DNA of 64,000 bases, taken from contig DASWNP010000046.1 in assembly GCA_036399175.1 (NCBI GenBank), forward strand, positions 1 to 64,000. The letters run 5' to 3'. Shown in pieces: positions 8,207-13,828 of the stretch (positions are counted from its first letter, which is position 1; the number at the start of each line of letters is the position of its first letter). Under the pieces are notes generated by a model. That model saw only the letters and a program-made list of their open reading frames with translations, searched no databases and was not told the DNA's origin. A program made the position numbers and the translations under genes. This DNA comes from DASWNP01 sp036399175. Lineage in GTDB: Bacteria; Acidobacteriota; Blastocatellia; Pyrinomonadales; Pyrinomonadaceae.

Positions 8207-8281
8207 GAACCCGTAGCTCAGGGGAATCAGAGCGCGACCGTGCGAAGGTCGAGGTCATAGGTTCAAATCCTATCGGGTTCG
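8207..8281 (+). tRNA. tRNA-Arg(GCG), unusual anticodon
   Basis: Acceptor GAACCCG/CGGGTTC, anticodon stem CGACC/GGTCG with loop GTGCGAA, giving anticodon GCG. Bacteria normally read CGN codons with ACG (inosine), so a G at position 34 is notable. Confidence 0.9.
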
Positions 8282-8290
8282 CTTCTTTTT

Positions 8291-8365
8291 TCCGGGGTCG
8301 TCCAAGAGGTTTTAGGACTTCTGACTTTGAATCAGAGAATGTGGGTTCGATTCCTTCCCCCGGAG
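8291..8365 (+). tRNA. tRNA-Gln(TTG)
   Basis: Acceptor TCCGGGG/CCCCGGA, anticodon loop CTTTGAA, T-loop TTCGATT, discriminator G. Confidence 0.92.
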
Positions 8366-8379
8366 CTTCAAACGGAAGG

Positions 8380-8460
8380 GATGCGCGCCCCTTTGGAAGA
8401 GCGGGTGGGGCGATTGCGTCTTAAACCGGTCGAGGCGCGTCCAAATCTCCCGGGGGCATC
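8380..8460 (+). pseudogene. Possible degenerate tRNA-like sequence
   Basis: GATGC and GCATC can pair at the two ends, a central GTCTTAAAC resembles an anticodon loop, and GTCCAAATC resembles a T-loop, but the D-arm and T-stem do not form properly. It fills the gap between two good tRNA genes and is probably a decayed copy. Confidence 0.3.
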
Positions 8461-8489
8461 TGCCGAGTTTTTCTGCCGCGAGTTTTTCA

Positions 8490-8562
8490 GCCGACGTAGC
8501 CCAATGGCAGAGGCAGCAGTTTTAGAAACTGTTAAGTAAGAGTTCGACTCTCTTCGTCGGCA
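8490..8562 (+). tRNA. tRNA-Leu(TAG) with a short (class I) variable loop
   Basis: Acceptor GCCGACG/CGTCGGC, anticodon loop TTTAGAA, T-loop TTCGACT, discriminator A as in leucine tRNAs. The variable region has only about five bases, whereas bacterial tRNA-Leu normally has a long arm. Confidence 0.85.
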
Positions 8563-8573
8563 TCGGTCTTCGG

Positions 8574-8659
8574 GCTGGAGTGGTGAAACGGTAGACGCGC
8601 AGCGTCGAGAGCGCTGTGAGGCCGAAGCCTCGTTGAGGGTTCGACTCCCTCCTCCAGCA
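8574..8659 (+). tRNA. tRNA-Leu(GAG) with C33
   Basis: Acceptor GCTGGAG/CTCCAGC, class II with long variable arm, discriminator A. Anticodon stem CAGCG/CGCTG with loop TCGAGAG, so the nearly invariant U33 is C. Confidence 0.88.
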
Positions 8660-8672
8660 TCTTTGTTTCTGC

Positions 8673-8746
8673 GCGCGCGTAACCCAACCGGCAGAGGTGA
8701 TTCTCTTAAAAAGAATTCGTTGTGGGTTCGACTCCCACCGCGCGCA
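8673..8746 (+). tRNA. tRNA-Leu(TAA) with a short (class I) variable loop
   Basis: Acceptor GCGCGCG/CGCGCGC, anticodon stem ATTCT/AGAAT with loop CTTAAAA, variable loop about five bases, discriminator A. Second of three short-variable-loop leucine tRNAs. Confidence 0.87.
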
Positions 8747-8766
8747 TCCGTCCTCACTCCTATCGT

Positions 8767-8841
8767 GCGCGTGTAACCCAACGGGCAGAGGTGGCAGACT
8801 CAAAACCTGCTTGAGTGAAAGTTCGACTCTTTCCACGCGCA
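8767..8841 (+). tRNA. tRNA-Leu(CAA) with a short (class I) variable loop
   Basis: Acceptor GCGCGTG/CACGCGC, anticodon loop CTCAAAA, short variable loop, discriminator A. Its D-arm nearly matches that of the Leu(TAA) gene just upstream, suggesting duplication. Confidence 0.86.
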
Positions 8842-8866
8842 TTTCATCTTTTGCATGACAACTTCA

Positions 8867-8943
8867 GGGGCGTTAGGCAAGCACGGGTTAAGCCGCCTGA
8901 TTTTCAATCAGGAGATACGTGGGTTCAAATCCCACACGCCCTG
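8867..8943 (+). tRNA. tRNA-Glu(TTC)
   Basis: Acceptor GGGGCGT/ACGCCCT, anticodon stem CCTGA/TCAGG with loop TTTTCAA. CCA is encoded at 8944-8946. Confidence 0.92.
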
Positions 8944-8955
8944 CCAATCTTCGAG

Positions 8956-9024
8956 GGGCGAATGCTGAAGCGTGACTACATTTTTGGAAAATGTCGCGTC
9001 ACGCGTCCGTTTAACTTGTCGCCC
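8956..9024 (+). ncRNA. Minimal Y-RNA-like gene inside the tRNA array
   Basis: A 69-base element. GGGCGA at the 5' end pairs with TCGCCC at the 3' end. The 5' strand continues AATGC and the 3' strand carries AACTTG, the same signature found in the three Y-RNA-like genes behind Ro60. Inside, GCGTGAC pairs perfectly with GTCACGC, enclosing an ACATTTT/AAAATGT hairpin. There is no T-arm or other tRNA-like part, so it looks like a Ro-binding stem alone. Assignment rests on motif sharing with 13926, 14148 and 14284. Confidence 0.65.
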
Positions 9025-9037
9025 TTCGTTCTTTCCC

Positions 9038-9116
9038 GGTGGGTATAGCTTAGACGCGAAAGCGCCTGTCTGTGCAACAGGAGAGCGAGAGTTTCGAGTC
9101 TCTCCAGTTACCCTCC
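9038..9116 (+). tRNA. tRNA-His(GTG), structurally irregular
   Basis: G(-1) at 9038 and C73 at 9116 fit the histidine identity pair. Anticodon stem CCTGT/ACAGG with loop CTGTGCA. The acceptor has a T-T mismatch, the T-loop has eight bases, and about four extra bases lie between T-stem and acceptor, so function is uncertain. Confidence 0.7.
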
Positions 9117-9124
9117 GACTTTTC

Positions 9125-9202
9125 GGCGCGCTCGGGCAAGCAAGGCTCAAGGCGGCCTGAGTCTCAATCAGGAAATCATCGGTTCAAATCCGATACGCGC
9201 CG
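9125..9202 (+). tRNA. tRNA-Glu(CTC)
   Basis: Acceptor GGCGCGC/ACGCGCC with one mismatch, anticodon loop GTCTCAA, T-loop TTCAAAT. CCA is encoded at 9203-9205. Confidence 0.9.
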
Positions 9203-9217
9203 CCAAACTCTTTCGAC

Positions 9218-9289
9218 GGAACTGTGGCCGAGAGGTGAGGCACTTGGTTGTCAACTAAGTCGATGACGGTTCGAGTCCGTCCAGTTCCG
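9218..9289 (+). tRNA. tRNA-Asp(GTC)
   Basis: Acceptor GGAACTG/CAGTTCC, anticodon loop TTGTCAA, T-loop TTCGAGT, discriminator G. Confidence 0.94.
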
Positions 9290-9302
9290 CTTTCACGCGC
9301 GG

Positions 9303-9377
9303 GCGTCGCAGGCTCGGCGGACGAGCACCTGTCTCTTAAACAGGGGGCGGAGGGTTCGACTCCCTCGCGGCGCACCA
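9303..9377 (+). tRNA. tRNA-Lys(CTT)
   Basis: Acceptor GCGTCGC/GCGGCGC, D-stem GCTC/GAGC, anticodon loop CTCTTAA, discriminator A followed by encoded CCA. Positions 8-9 are AG instead of TA. Confidence 0.9.
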
Positions 9378-9386
9378 AATTTATAA

Positions 9387-9462
9387 CGGAGTGTAGCCTA
9401 GAGAATCAGGCGCTCGCCTTGGGAGCGAGACGACGTGAGTTAGAGTCTCACCACTCCGACCA
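9387..9462 (+). tRNA. tRNA-Pro(TGG)
   Basis: Acceptor CGGAGTG/CACTCCG, anticodon loop CTTGGGA, encoded CCA. The T-loop is TTAGAGT, so the usual C56 is A. Confidence 0.9.
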
Positions 9463-9467
9463 ATCAT

Positions 9468-9542
9468 GCGAACGTAGCTCAGAGGGGTCAGAGCGCGGGC
9501 ATGCCAAGCCCGAGGCCGCGAGTTCAAATCTCGCCGTTCGCT
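9468..9542 (+). tRNA. tRNA-Gly(GCC)
   Basis: Acceptor GCGAACG/CGTTCGC, anticodon stem CGGGC/GCCCG with loop ATGCCAA, T-loop TTCAAAT. Confidence 0.94.
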
Positions 9543-9559
9543 TCTTCCCTTTCCGTTTC

Positions 9560-9634
9560 GCCTCCGTAGCTCAACGGAACAAGAGCGGTGCGCTTCGGAC
9601 GCACAGGCTGCGGGTTCAAATCCTGCCGGGGGCG
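9560..9634 (+). tRNA. tRNA-Arg(TCG)
   Basis: Acceptor GCCTCCG/CGGGGGC, anticodon stem GTGCG/CGCAC with loop CTTCGGA, discriminator G. Confidence 0.93.
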
Positions 9635-9678
9635 CTGACTGACAAAAGAGCGAGGCTCTCACGCGAGCCCCGCAACGC

Positions 9679-9750
9679 GCGAGCGTGGTGTAGACGGTAA
9701 CACGCGAGGCTTCCAACCTTGAATCGCCCGTTCGACGCGGGTCGCTCGCT
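9679..9750 (+). tRNA. tRNA-Gly(TCC)
   Basis: Acceptor GCGAGCG/CGCTCGC, anticodon loop CTTCCAA, T-stem GCCCG/CGGGT, discriminator T. Confidence 0.9.
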
Positions 9751-9801
9751 TCAAATCTTCGAGAGCGTTGACGCGTCTCTCTTCCCTCTCCCGATTTTTT
9801 T

Positions 9802-9876
9802 GCCCGTGTAGCTGCGGACGGCCAGAGCGCAGATTTGGTAAGACTGTGGTCACGAGTTCAACTCTCGTCACGGGCT
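9802..9876 (+). tRNA. tRNA-Thr(GGT)
   Basis: Acceptor GCCCGTG/CACGGGC, anticodon loop TTGGTAA, T-loop TTCAACT. One anticodon-stem mismatch. Confidence 0.9.
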
Positions 9877-9891
9877 TCTTCTCAAAGAGAC

Positions 9892-9964
9892 GCATGCGTA
9901 GCCAAGCGGACAAGGCGACGGTCTGCAAAACCGCCAATCGTCGGTTCGATTCCGACCGCATGCT
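9892..9964 (+). tRNA. tRNA-Cys(GCA)
   Basis: Acceptor GCATGCG/CGCATGC, anticodon loop CTGCAAA, T-loop TTCGATT. Its acceptor stem is identical to that of tRNA-Tyr at 7785. Last tRNA before the HNH gene. Confidence 0.93.
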
Positions 9965-9980
9965 TTCGCCGATTTAGTCT

Positions 9981-10038
9981 TGCGAGTGGGTCTTCGCGCC
10001 CGCGAGGATTCCTCACCTCCCACTCGCACACCGTTTTT
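9981..10038 (+). terminator. Long-stem hairpin with T-run ahead of the HNH gene
   Basis: TGCGAGTGGG (9981-9990) and CCCACTCGCA (10019-10028) pair perfectly over a 28-base loop, followed by CACCGTTTTT. It could terminate the first tRNA block or act in the HNH gene leader. Confidence 0.55.
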
Positions 10039-10107
10039 CAAGTCTCTCTTCTGCGAAGAGGGCAAACGCTCGAATCAAACTTTAGAAAGGAGGTGGCCGC
10101 ACGAAAG

Positions 10108-10683
10108 ATGTTGCTCAACACGCGTGTCTTACTGCTGAATCAAACCTACGAGCCGCTCGGCACGGTGAGCGTGGCGCGGGCAATCGTCATGGTCTGGAAG
10201 AACACTGTGACGGTTGAGGAATGGGACGGCGAGCGTGCCCTTCGCACGCCGCGCGAGGAATTTCCCGTCCCCTCGGTCGTCCGACGCCGCACTTACATCA
10301 ACGTCAGGCGTCGCCGGCAGGCGTCGGGCATGAAGCGACTCAGAATCTACATGCGCGACAAGTTTCGTTGCCAGTACTGCGGCGAGCGAAAGAGCGCCGC
10401 GGAGCTGACGCTCGACCACATCTTCCCGCGCTCGCGCGGCGGCGACAACTCGCCGGTCAACATCGTGACGGCCTGCCTTCAGTGTAACAACCGCAAAGGC
10501 AACCGCACGCCCGACGAAGCGCGTATGCCGCTGCTGACCTCGCAGACGGCGCTGCGCGTCAAGCTCGAAAGAGTCGTCCTCTGCCACTACGCCGAGGCGC
10601 GACAGGAATGGCGCAAGTACCTCTTCATGGAAACGACCGACAGCGACGGTCGTGCTTCTGACGAGAAGGTTCTGAGCGCCTGA
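10108..10683 (+). CDS. HNH endonuclease encoded within the tRNA array
   Basis: A 191-residue protein. The zinc-binding pair (FRCQYCGERK, about residue 90) is followed by the HNH core LTLDHIFPRSRGGDNSPVNI and TACLQCNNRKGNRTPDEA, with both Cys pairs and the catalytic His present. The start at ATG 10108 follows GGAGGT, and the frame upstream of it reads through tRNA-Cys, so a longer form is excluded. HNH proteins of this size are common stand-alone genes in several bacterial phyla. Here it sits between tRNA-Cys and tRNA-Phe, bounded by hairpins on both sides. Target DNA or RNA is unknown. Confidence 0.92.
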   Translation: MLLNTRVLLLNQTYEPLGTVSVARAIVMVWKNTVTVEEWDGERALRTPREEFPVPSVVRRRTYINVRRRRQASGMKRLRIYMRDKFRCQYCGERKSAAELTLDHIFPRSRGGDNSPVNIVTACLQCNNRKGNRTPDEARMPLLTSQTALRVKLERVVLCHYAEARQEWRKYLFMETTDSDGRASDEKVLSA

Positions 10684-10686
10684 ACA

Positions 10687-10717
10687 CCGAAGGGCGCGCT
10701 AACAGCTCGCCCTTCGG
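10687..10717 (+). terminator. Perfect 10-bp hairpin after the HNH gene
   Basis: CCGAAGGGCG and CGCCCTTCGG separated by 11 bases, starting three bases after the stop codon. No strong T-run, so it may be an attenuator or processing signal. Confidence 0.55.
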
Positions 10718-10738
10718 CAACTCTTCCTCACACGTCAC

Positions 10739-10810
10739 GGTCGGATAGCTGAGATGGATTAGCGCGGCGCTGAAGACGCCGAGAGGTTGGCTCGATTCCA
10801 ACTCCGACCA
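10739..10810 (+). tRNA. tRNA-Phe(GAA)
   Basis: Acceptor GGTCGGA/TCCGACC, anticodon stem CGGCG/CGCCG with loop CTGAAGA. The T-loop is CTCGATT, so T54 is C. Confidence 0.92.
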
Positions 10811-10829
10811 TTTTTGATTTCCAGATTCA

Positions 10830-10903
10830 GGCCGGTTAGCTCAGACGGTGAGAGCGCTTGTCTTACACACAAGATGTCGGAGGTTCGAGTCCTCCCCCGG
10901 CCA
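10830..10903 (+). tRNA. tRNA-Val(TAC)
   Basis: Acceptor GGCCGGT/CCCGGCC, D-stem GCTC/GAGC, anticodon loop CTTACAC, T-loop TTCGAGT, discriminator A. Confidence 0.93.
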
Positions 10904-10916
10904 CCTGAGTTTTTAT

Positions 10917-11008
10917 CGGGGCGCAGCTCATCCCGGCGAGAACGCGACTCGGCGGAGACTGTGGAGTGAGAGCGAGGCTACAACGGCAGCCCCTTCGCGC
11001 CCCGACCA
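10917..11008 (+). ncRNA. tRNA-like RNA of unclear identity
   Basis: A perfect 7-bp acceptor (CGGGGCG/CGCCCCG) is followed by A and an encoded CCA, and a D-stem-like GCTC is present near the 5' end. No T-loop TTCRA and no standard 5+7 anticodon arm can be drawn; GGCT/AGCC forms a different hairpin near the 3' end. It could be a decayed tRNA or an RNA that keeps only the acceptor end. Confidence 0.5.
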
Positions 11009-11016
11009 ATCTTCAG

Positions 11017-11091
11017 GGCGATGTAGCTTATGTTGGCCTAAGCATCCGTCTCGTAAACGGAAGAACGAGAGTTCGATTCTCTCCATCGCCT
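11017..11091 (+). tRNA. tRNA-Thr(CGT)
   Basis: Acceptor GGCGATG/CATCGCC, anticodon loop CTCGTAA, T-stem GAGAG/CTCTC, T-loop TTCGATT. Confidence 0.93.
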
Positions 11092-11105
11092 TCACGCTTC
11101 CAAGT

Positions 11106-11192
11106 GGCCCGCGAACCCGGCATCGGTCTTCTAAACCGAACCTCCAAGCGCCGGGCGGAAAAGGCATCGAGGTTCGACTCCTCCGTGGGCTC
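11106..11192 (+). tRNA. tRNA-Arg(TCT)-like gene lacking a normal D-arm
   Basis: Acceptor GGCCCGC/GTGGGCT, a good anticodon arm CGGT/ACCG with loop CTTCTAA, and a T-arm with loop TTCGACT. Only about 12 bases separate acceptor and anticodon stem, too few for a D-arm, while the variable region has about 30 bases. Functional status uncertain. Confidence 0.55.
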
Positions 11193-11207
11193 CCAAAATG
11201 TGGCAGG

Positions 11208-11281
11208 GGCTGCGTAGCTCAAACAGGCAGAGCAAGCGTCTCATCAACGACAGGCTGGCGGTTCGACTCCGCCCGCAGCCA
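11208..11281 (+). tRNA. tRNA with CAT anticodon (Met or lysidine-type Ile)
   Basis: Acceptor GGCTGCG/CGCAGCC, D-stem GCTC/GAGC, loop CTCATCA, T-loop TTCGACT. Only three anticodon-stem pairs form. CAT could serve elongator Met or Ile(AUA) after lysidine modification. Confidence 0.82.
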
Positions 11282-11295
11282 TCAGAGCGAAATAT

Positions 11296-11369
11296 GGGTT
11301 GGTAGCTTAACTCGGCAAAGCGACAGTCCTGCAAACTGTTAGATGTGAGTTCGACTCTCACCCAATCCA
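11296..11369 (+). tRNA. tRNA-Ala(TGC)
   Basis: Acceptor GGGTTGG/CCAATCC, anticodon stem ACAGT/ACTGT with loop CCTGCAA. The G-U at the third acceptor pair recalls alanine identity, though the usual G3-U70 is formed here by G3 and T in CCAATCC. Confidence 0.9.
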
Positions 11370-11400
11370 TCCAAAATCTTTTTCCAGAATCTCTCCTTCA

Positions 11401-11475
11401 TGCGGGGATAGAGCAAGGGCGGCTCCGTAGCCTCATAAGCTATCGTGACGGCAGGTTCGACTCCTGCTCCCGCAA
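11401..11475 (+). tRNA. tRNA-Met(CAT), initiator-like D-arm
   Basis: Acceptor TGCGGGG/TCCCGCA, D-stem GAGC/GCTC as in bacterial initiators, loop CTCATAA. The three G-C pairs typical of initiator anticodon stems are absent and position 1-72 is T-A, so its role is ambiguous. Confidence 0.8.
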
Positions 11476-11485
11476 TCAATTTTTC

Positions 11486-11560
11486 TGGGGCATGGCCGAA
11501 CGGTAAGGCGGCGCATTGTTAATGCGTCTGATGTGGGTTCGATTCCCTCTGCCCCAGCCA
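11486..11560 (+). tRNA. tRNA-Asn(GTT)
   Basis: Acceptor TGGGGCA/TGCCCCA, anticodon loop TTGTTAA, T-loop TTCGATT, discriminator G and encoded CCA. Confidence 0.93.
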
Positions 11561-11579
11561 AACACTCGAACGCAGACGA

Positions 11580-11653
11580 AGGCCGGTAGCTAAGCTGGTT
11601 AAGGCATCCGCCTTTTAAGCGGAACATCGTCGGTTCGAGTCCGACCCGGCCTA
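11580..11653 (+). tRNA. tRNA-Lys(TTT)
   Basis: Acceptor AGGCCGG/CCGGCCT, anticodon stem TCCGC/GCGGA with loop CTTTTAA, T-loop TTCGAGT. Confidence 0.94.
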
Positions 11654-11670
11654 TCCATACAACTTCAAAT

Positions 11671-11746
11671 AGCGGTGTAGCTCAACGGACGAGAGCATGC
11701 GAATGATAGTCGCAAGATGTGGGTTCGATTCCCTCCGCCGCTACCA
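11671..11746 (+). tRNA. tRNA-Ile(GAT)
   Basis: Acceptor AGCGGTG/CGCCGCT, anticodon stem TGCGA/TCGCA with loop ATGATAG, encoded CCA. Confidence 0.92.
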
Positions 11747-11759
11747 ACCAGACACGTTT

Positions 11760-11834
11760 CGGGACGAAGCTCGACGGCTGAGCGTCTGCGCGACATGCAG
11801 AAGGTTGTAGATTCGACTTCTACCGTCCCGACCA
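11760..11834 (+). tRNA. tRNA-Val(GAC) with C33
   Basis: Acceptor CGGGACG/CGTCCCG, D-stem GCTC/GAGC, anticodon stem TCTGC/GCAGA with loop GCGACAT, encoded CCA. U33 is replaced by C. Confidence 0.88.
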
Positions 11835-11847
11835 ATTCCCACGCGAA

Positions 11848-11940
11848 CGGGGCATAGCTCAAACGGCAGAGCAGCAGGCTTATACCCTGTGTTAGCGGCA
11901 GATTACCGCGAGGATGTGAGTTCGAGTCTCACTGCCCCGA
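11848..11940 (+). tRNA. tRNA-Ile(TAT) with a long variable arm
   Basis: Acceptor CGGGGCA/TGCCCCG, D-stem GCTC/GAGC, anticodon stem GCAGG/CCTGT with loop CTTATAC. A 25-base variable region contains GCGG/CCGC. A class II tRNA with an isoleucine anticodon is atypical; bacteria usually read AUA with a lysidine-modified CAT anticodon. Confidence 0.85.
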
Positions 11941-11962
11941 TACAGCTCCCATGTCGATTTTT

Positions 11963-12038
11963 TGCGGGATGGCGTAAACGGTAACGCGCCGGTCTCTGAA
12001 ATCGGAGTTTGAAGGTTCGACCCCTTCTCCCGCAGCCA
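11963..12038 (+). tRNA. tRNA-Gln(CTG)
   Basis: Acceptor TGCGGGA/TCCCGCA, anticodon loop CTCTGAA, T-loop TTCGACC, encoded CCA. Last tRNA before the Ro60 gene. Confidence 0.92.
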
Positions 12039-12079
12039 AAACTTCCGCGCTCGCTCACAAGGTCTTTCGATTGCGGCCA

Positions 12080-12246
12080 TTCAAACAGGGATGGACAGGA
12101 TAGACAGGATGAAAAAGAAATGATGAATGAGGAATGATGAATGCTGAATGAAAAGCAGGAAACGGTTTGTCTTTTAATTCATCATTCCGCATTCATCATT
12201 CATCATTTGCCTTTATCCTGTTCATCCTGTCCATCCCTGTTAATTT
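12080..12246 (+). repeat. Nested inverted heptamer-type repeat
   Basis: Outer arms AACAGGGATGGACAGGAT and ATCCTGTCCATCCCTGTT enclose a second inverted pair made of ATGATGAATG-type units. A close relative with the same outer arms is at 32818-32953. It fills the gap between the tRNA array and Ro60. Confidence 0.85.
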
Positions 12247-12266
12247 TCTTTTCGGAGGTTCGAGAG

Positions 12267-13823
12267 ATGGCAAACAAGAATCTTTTCAAGTCGCTGGTGG
12301 GCAGGCTGATTCCTGCGGCCGACGCGCGCAACTCGGAGCAGGCTCCGGCATACGCCTTCTCGGCGAAGCACGCGCTGGCGCAGTATGCCGCGACCGGCTG
12401 CCTCAACTCGACCTTCTACGCGAGCGCCGAAGAGCAGCTCGAACGGGTGCTTGAGCTTTGCCGTTCGGTCGAAGCCGAGTTCATCGCGCGCACGGCCATC
12501 TACTGCCGCGAGCGCGGCTTTATGAAGGACATGCCCGCCCTGCTCTGCGCCGTTTTGTCGGCCAGAGACAGCCGCCTGTTCGCTTCGGTCTTCCCGCGCG
12601 TCATCGACAACGGAAAGATGCTGAGAACCTTCGTGCAAATCGTTCGTTCGGGCGTCGTCGGTCGCAAGTCGCTCGGCACGGCTCCGAAGCGTCTGGTTCG
12701 CCAGTGGCTCGAAGCGCGCGACGATGCGTCGCTCTTCAAGGCTTCGGTCGGTCAGAGCCCATCGCTCGCAGACATCGTCAGGATGGTGCACCCAAAGCCT
12801 TTGAGCGAAAGCCGCGAGGCGCTCTACGGCTACCTCGTCGGACGCGATTTCAAGCGCGAAGCTTTGCCCGACGCGGTGCGCCGCTTCGAGGCGTTCAAGG
12901 CGGGCGAGACGCGCGAAGTGCCCGACGTTCCTTTCCAGATGTTGACGGCTCTTGAGCTTGGCACGCCGGAGTGGACGGCGATTGCGCGTCGTGCGCCCTG
13001 GCAGATGACGCGCATGAACCTGAACACCTTCGCGCGTCACGGCGTCTTCGAGCAAGAGGGTTTGGCCGAACTCGTCGCGCACCGTCTCGCAGACCGCGAG
13101 GCCGTCCGCAGGGCTCGCGTCTTCCCTTACCAGTTGATGACGGCCTACGCGATGGTTGACCGGCGCGTTCCGCAGATTGTCCGCGACGCGCTTCAGGACG
13201 CGCTGGAGATTGCCGTCTCCAACGTGCCGCGAATCCCGGGCAAGGTCTACGTCTTTCCGGACGTTTCGGGCTCGATGTCGTCGCCCGCGACCGGCTACCG
13301 CCGGGGCTCTACCAGCGCCGTGCGCTGCATCGACGTGGCCGCGCTCGTCGCGGCGTCGATTATGCGCCAGAACCCGCGAGCGGAGATTATCCCGTTCGAG
13401 GACAAGGTCGTCAGCTTGCGGCTGAACGCGCGCGACAGCATCGTCACCAACGCGCAGAAGCTCGCTTCGGTCGGAGGCGGCGGCACGAATTGCAGCGCGC
13501 CGCTCGCGCTCCTGAACAAGCTCAAGGCTTTCGGCGTTGACCTCGTCGTCTACGTCTCGGATAACGAGTCGTGGGTCGATGCGCGGGGCGGGCGCGGCAC
13601 GGCGACGATGCGCGAGTGGAACGCCTTCAAGCAGCGCAACCCGCAGGCGCGGCTCGTCTGCATCGACGTGCAGCCCAACACGACGACGCAGGCCGCCGGG
13701 CGCGAAGACATCCTCAACGTCGGCGGATTCTCCGACCAGGTCTTCGACCTCGTCGCAGACTTCGCTCGCGGAGGCGCGGACGCCCACCAATGGGTCAACC
13801 GCATCGAAGCGGTCGAGCTATGA
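12267..13823 (+). CDS. rsr: Ro60/Rsr: TROVE-domain RNA-binding protein with vWA domain
   Basis: A 518-residue protein. Residues about 1-340 form the alpha-helical TROVE ring (ALAQYAATGCLNSTFYAS, FIARTAIYCRERGFMKDMPA, PWQMTRMNLNTFARHGVF), which binds Y RNAs and the ends of misfolded RNAs. Residues about 345-515 are a von Willebrand A domain with the MIDAS sequence DVSGSMSS near residue 348 and the later GGGGTNCSAPL loop. Length matches bacterial Rsr. ATG 12267 follows GGAGG. The gene lies directly behind a tRNA array and is followed by three Y-RNA-like genes, the arrangement expected for a Ro/Y RNP. Partner ligases or PNPase are not in view. Confidence 0.95.
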   Translation: MANKNLFKSLVGRLIPAADARNSEQAPAYAFSAKHALAQYAATGCLNSTFYASAEEQLERVLELCRSVEAEFIARTAIYCRERGFMKDMPALLCAVLSARDSRLFASVFPRVIDNGKMLRTFVQIVRSGVVGRKSLGTAPKRLVRQWLEARDDASLFKASVGQSPSLADIVRMVHPKPLSESREALYGYLVGRDFKREALPDAVRRFEAFKAGETREVPDVPFQMLTALELGTPEWTAIARRAPWQMTRMNLNTFARHGVFEQEGLAELVAHRLADREAVRRARVFPYQLMTAYAMVDRRVPQIVRDALQDALEIAVSNVPRIPGKVYVFPDVSGSMSSPATGYRRGSTSAVRCIDVAALVAASIMRQNPRAEIIPFEDKVVSLRLNARDSIVTNAQKLASVGGGGTNCSAPLALLNKLKAFGVDLVVYVSDNESWVDARGGRGTATMREWNAFKQRNPQARLVCIDVQPNTTTQAAGREDILNVGGFSDQVFDLVADFARGGADAHQWVNRIEAVEL

Positions 13824-13828
13824 ACTGC

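Noticed and set aside
10917..11008. tmRNA or tRNA-Sec as an explanation of the odd tRNA-like gene
   Set aside because: It has no tag-peptide frame or pseudoknot length for tmRNA, and no 8-bp acceptor, long variable arm or TCA anticodon for tRNA-Sec.
7785..12038. Regularly spaced repeated motifs resembling a CRISPR array
   Set aside because: The recurring GGTTCGANTCC segments are tRNA T-arms in otherwise different cloverleaves with distinct anticodons; there are no uniform repeats or spacers.
7752..12080. Many short open frames on both strands across the tRNA array
   Set aside because: They read through tRNA cloverleaves and give Arg/Ser-rich peptides with repeated T-arm words; none has a ribosome-binding site except the HNH gene.
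12240..13790. 516-codon open frame on the - strand opposite Ro60
   Set aside because: Shadow of a high-GC gene: no family features, while the + strand frame has TROVE and vWA motifs and a ribosome-binding site.
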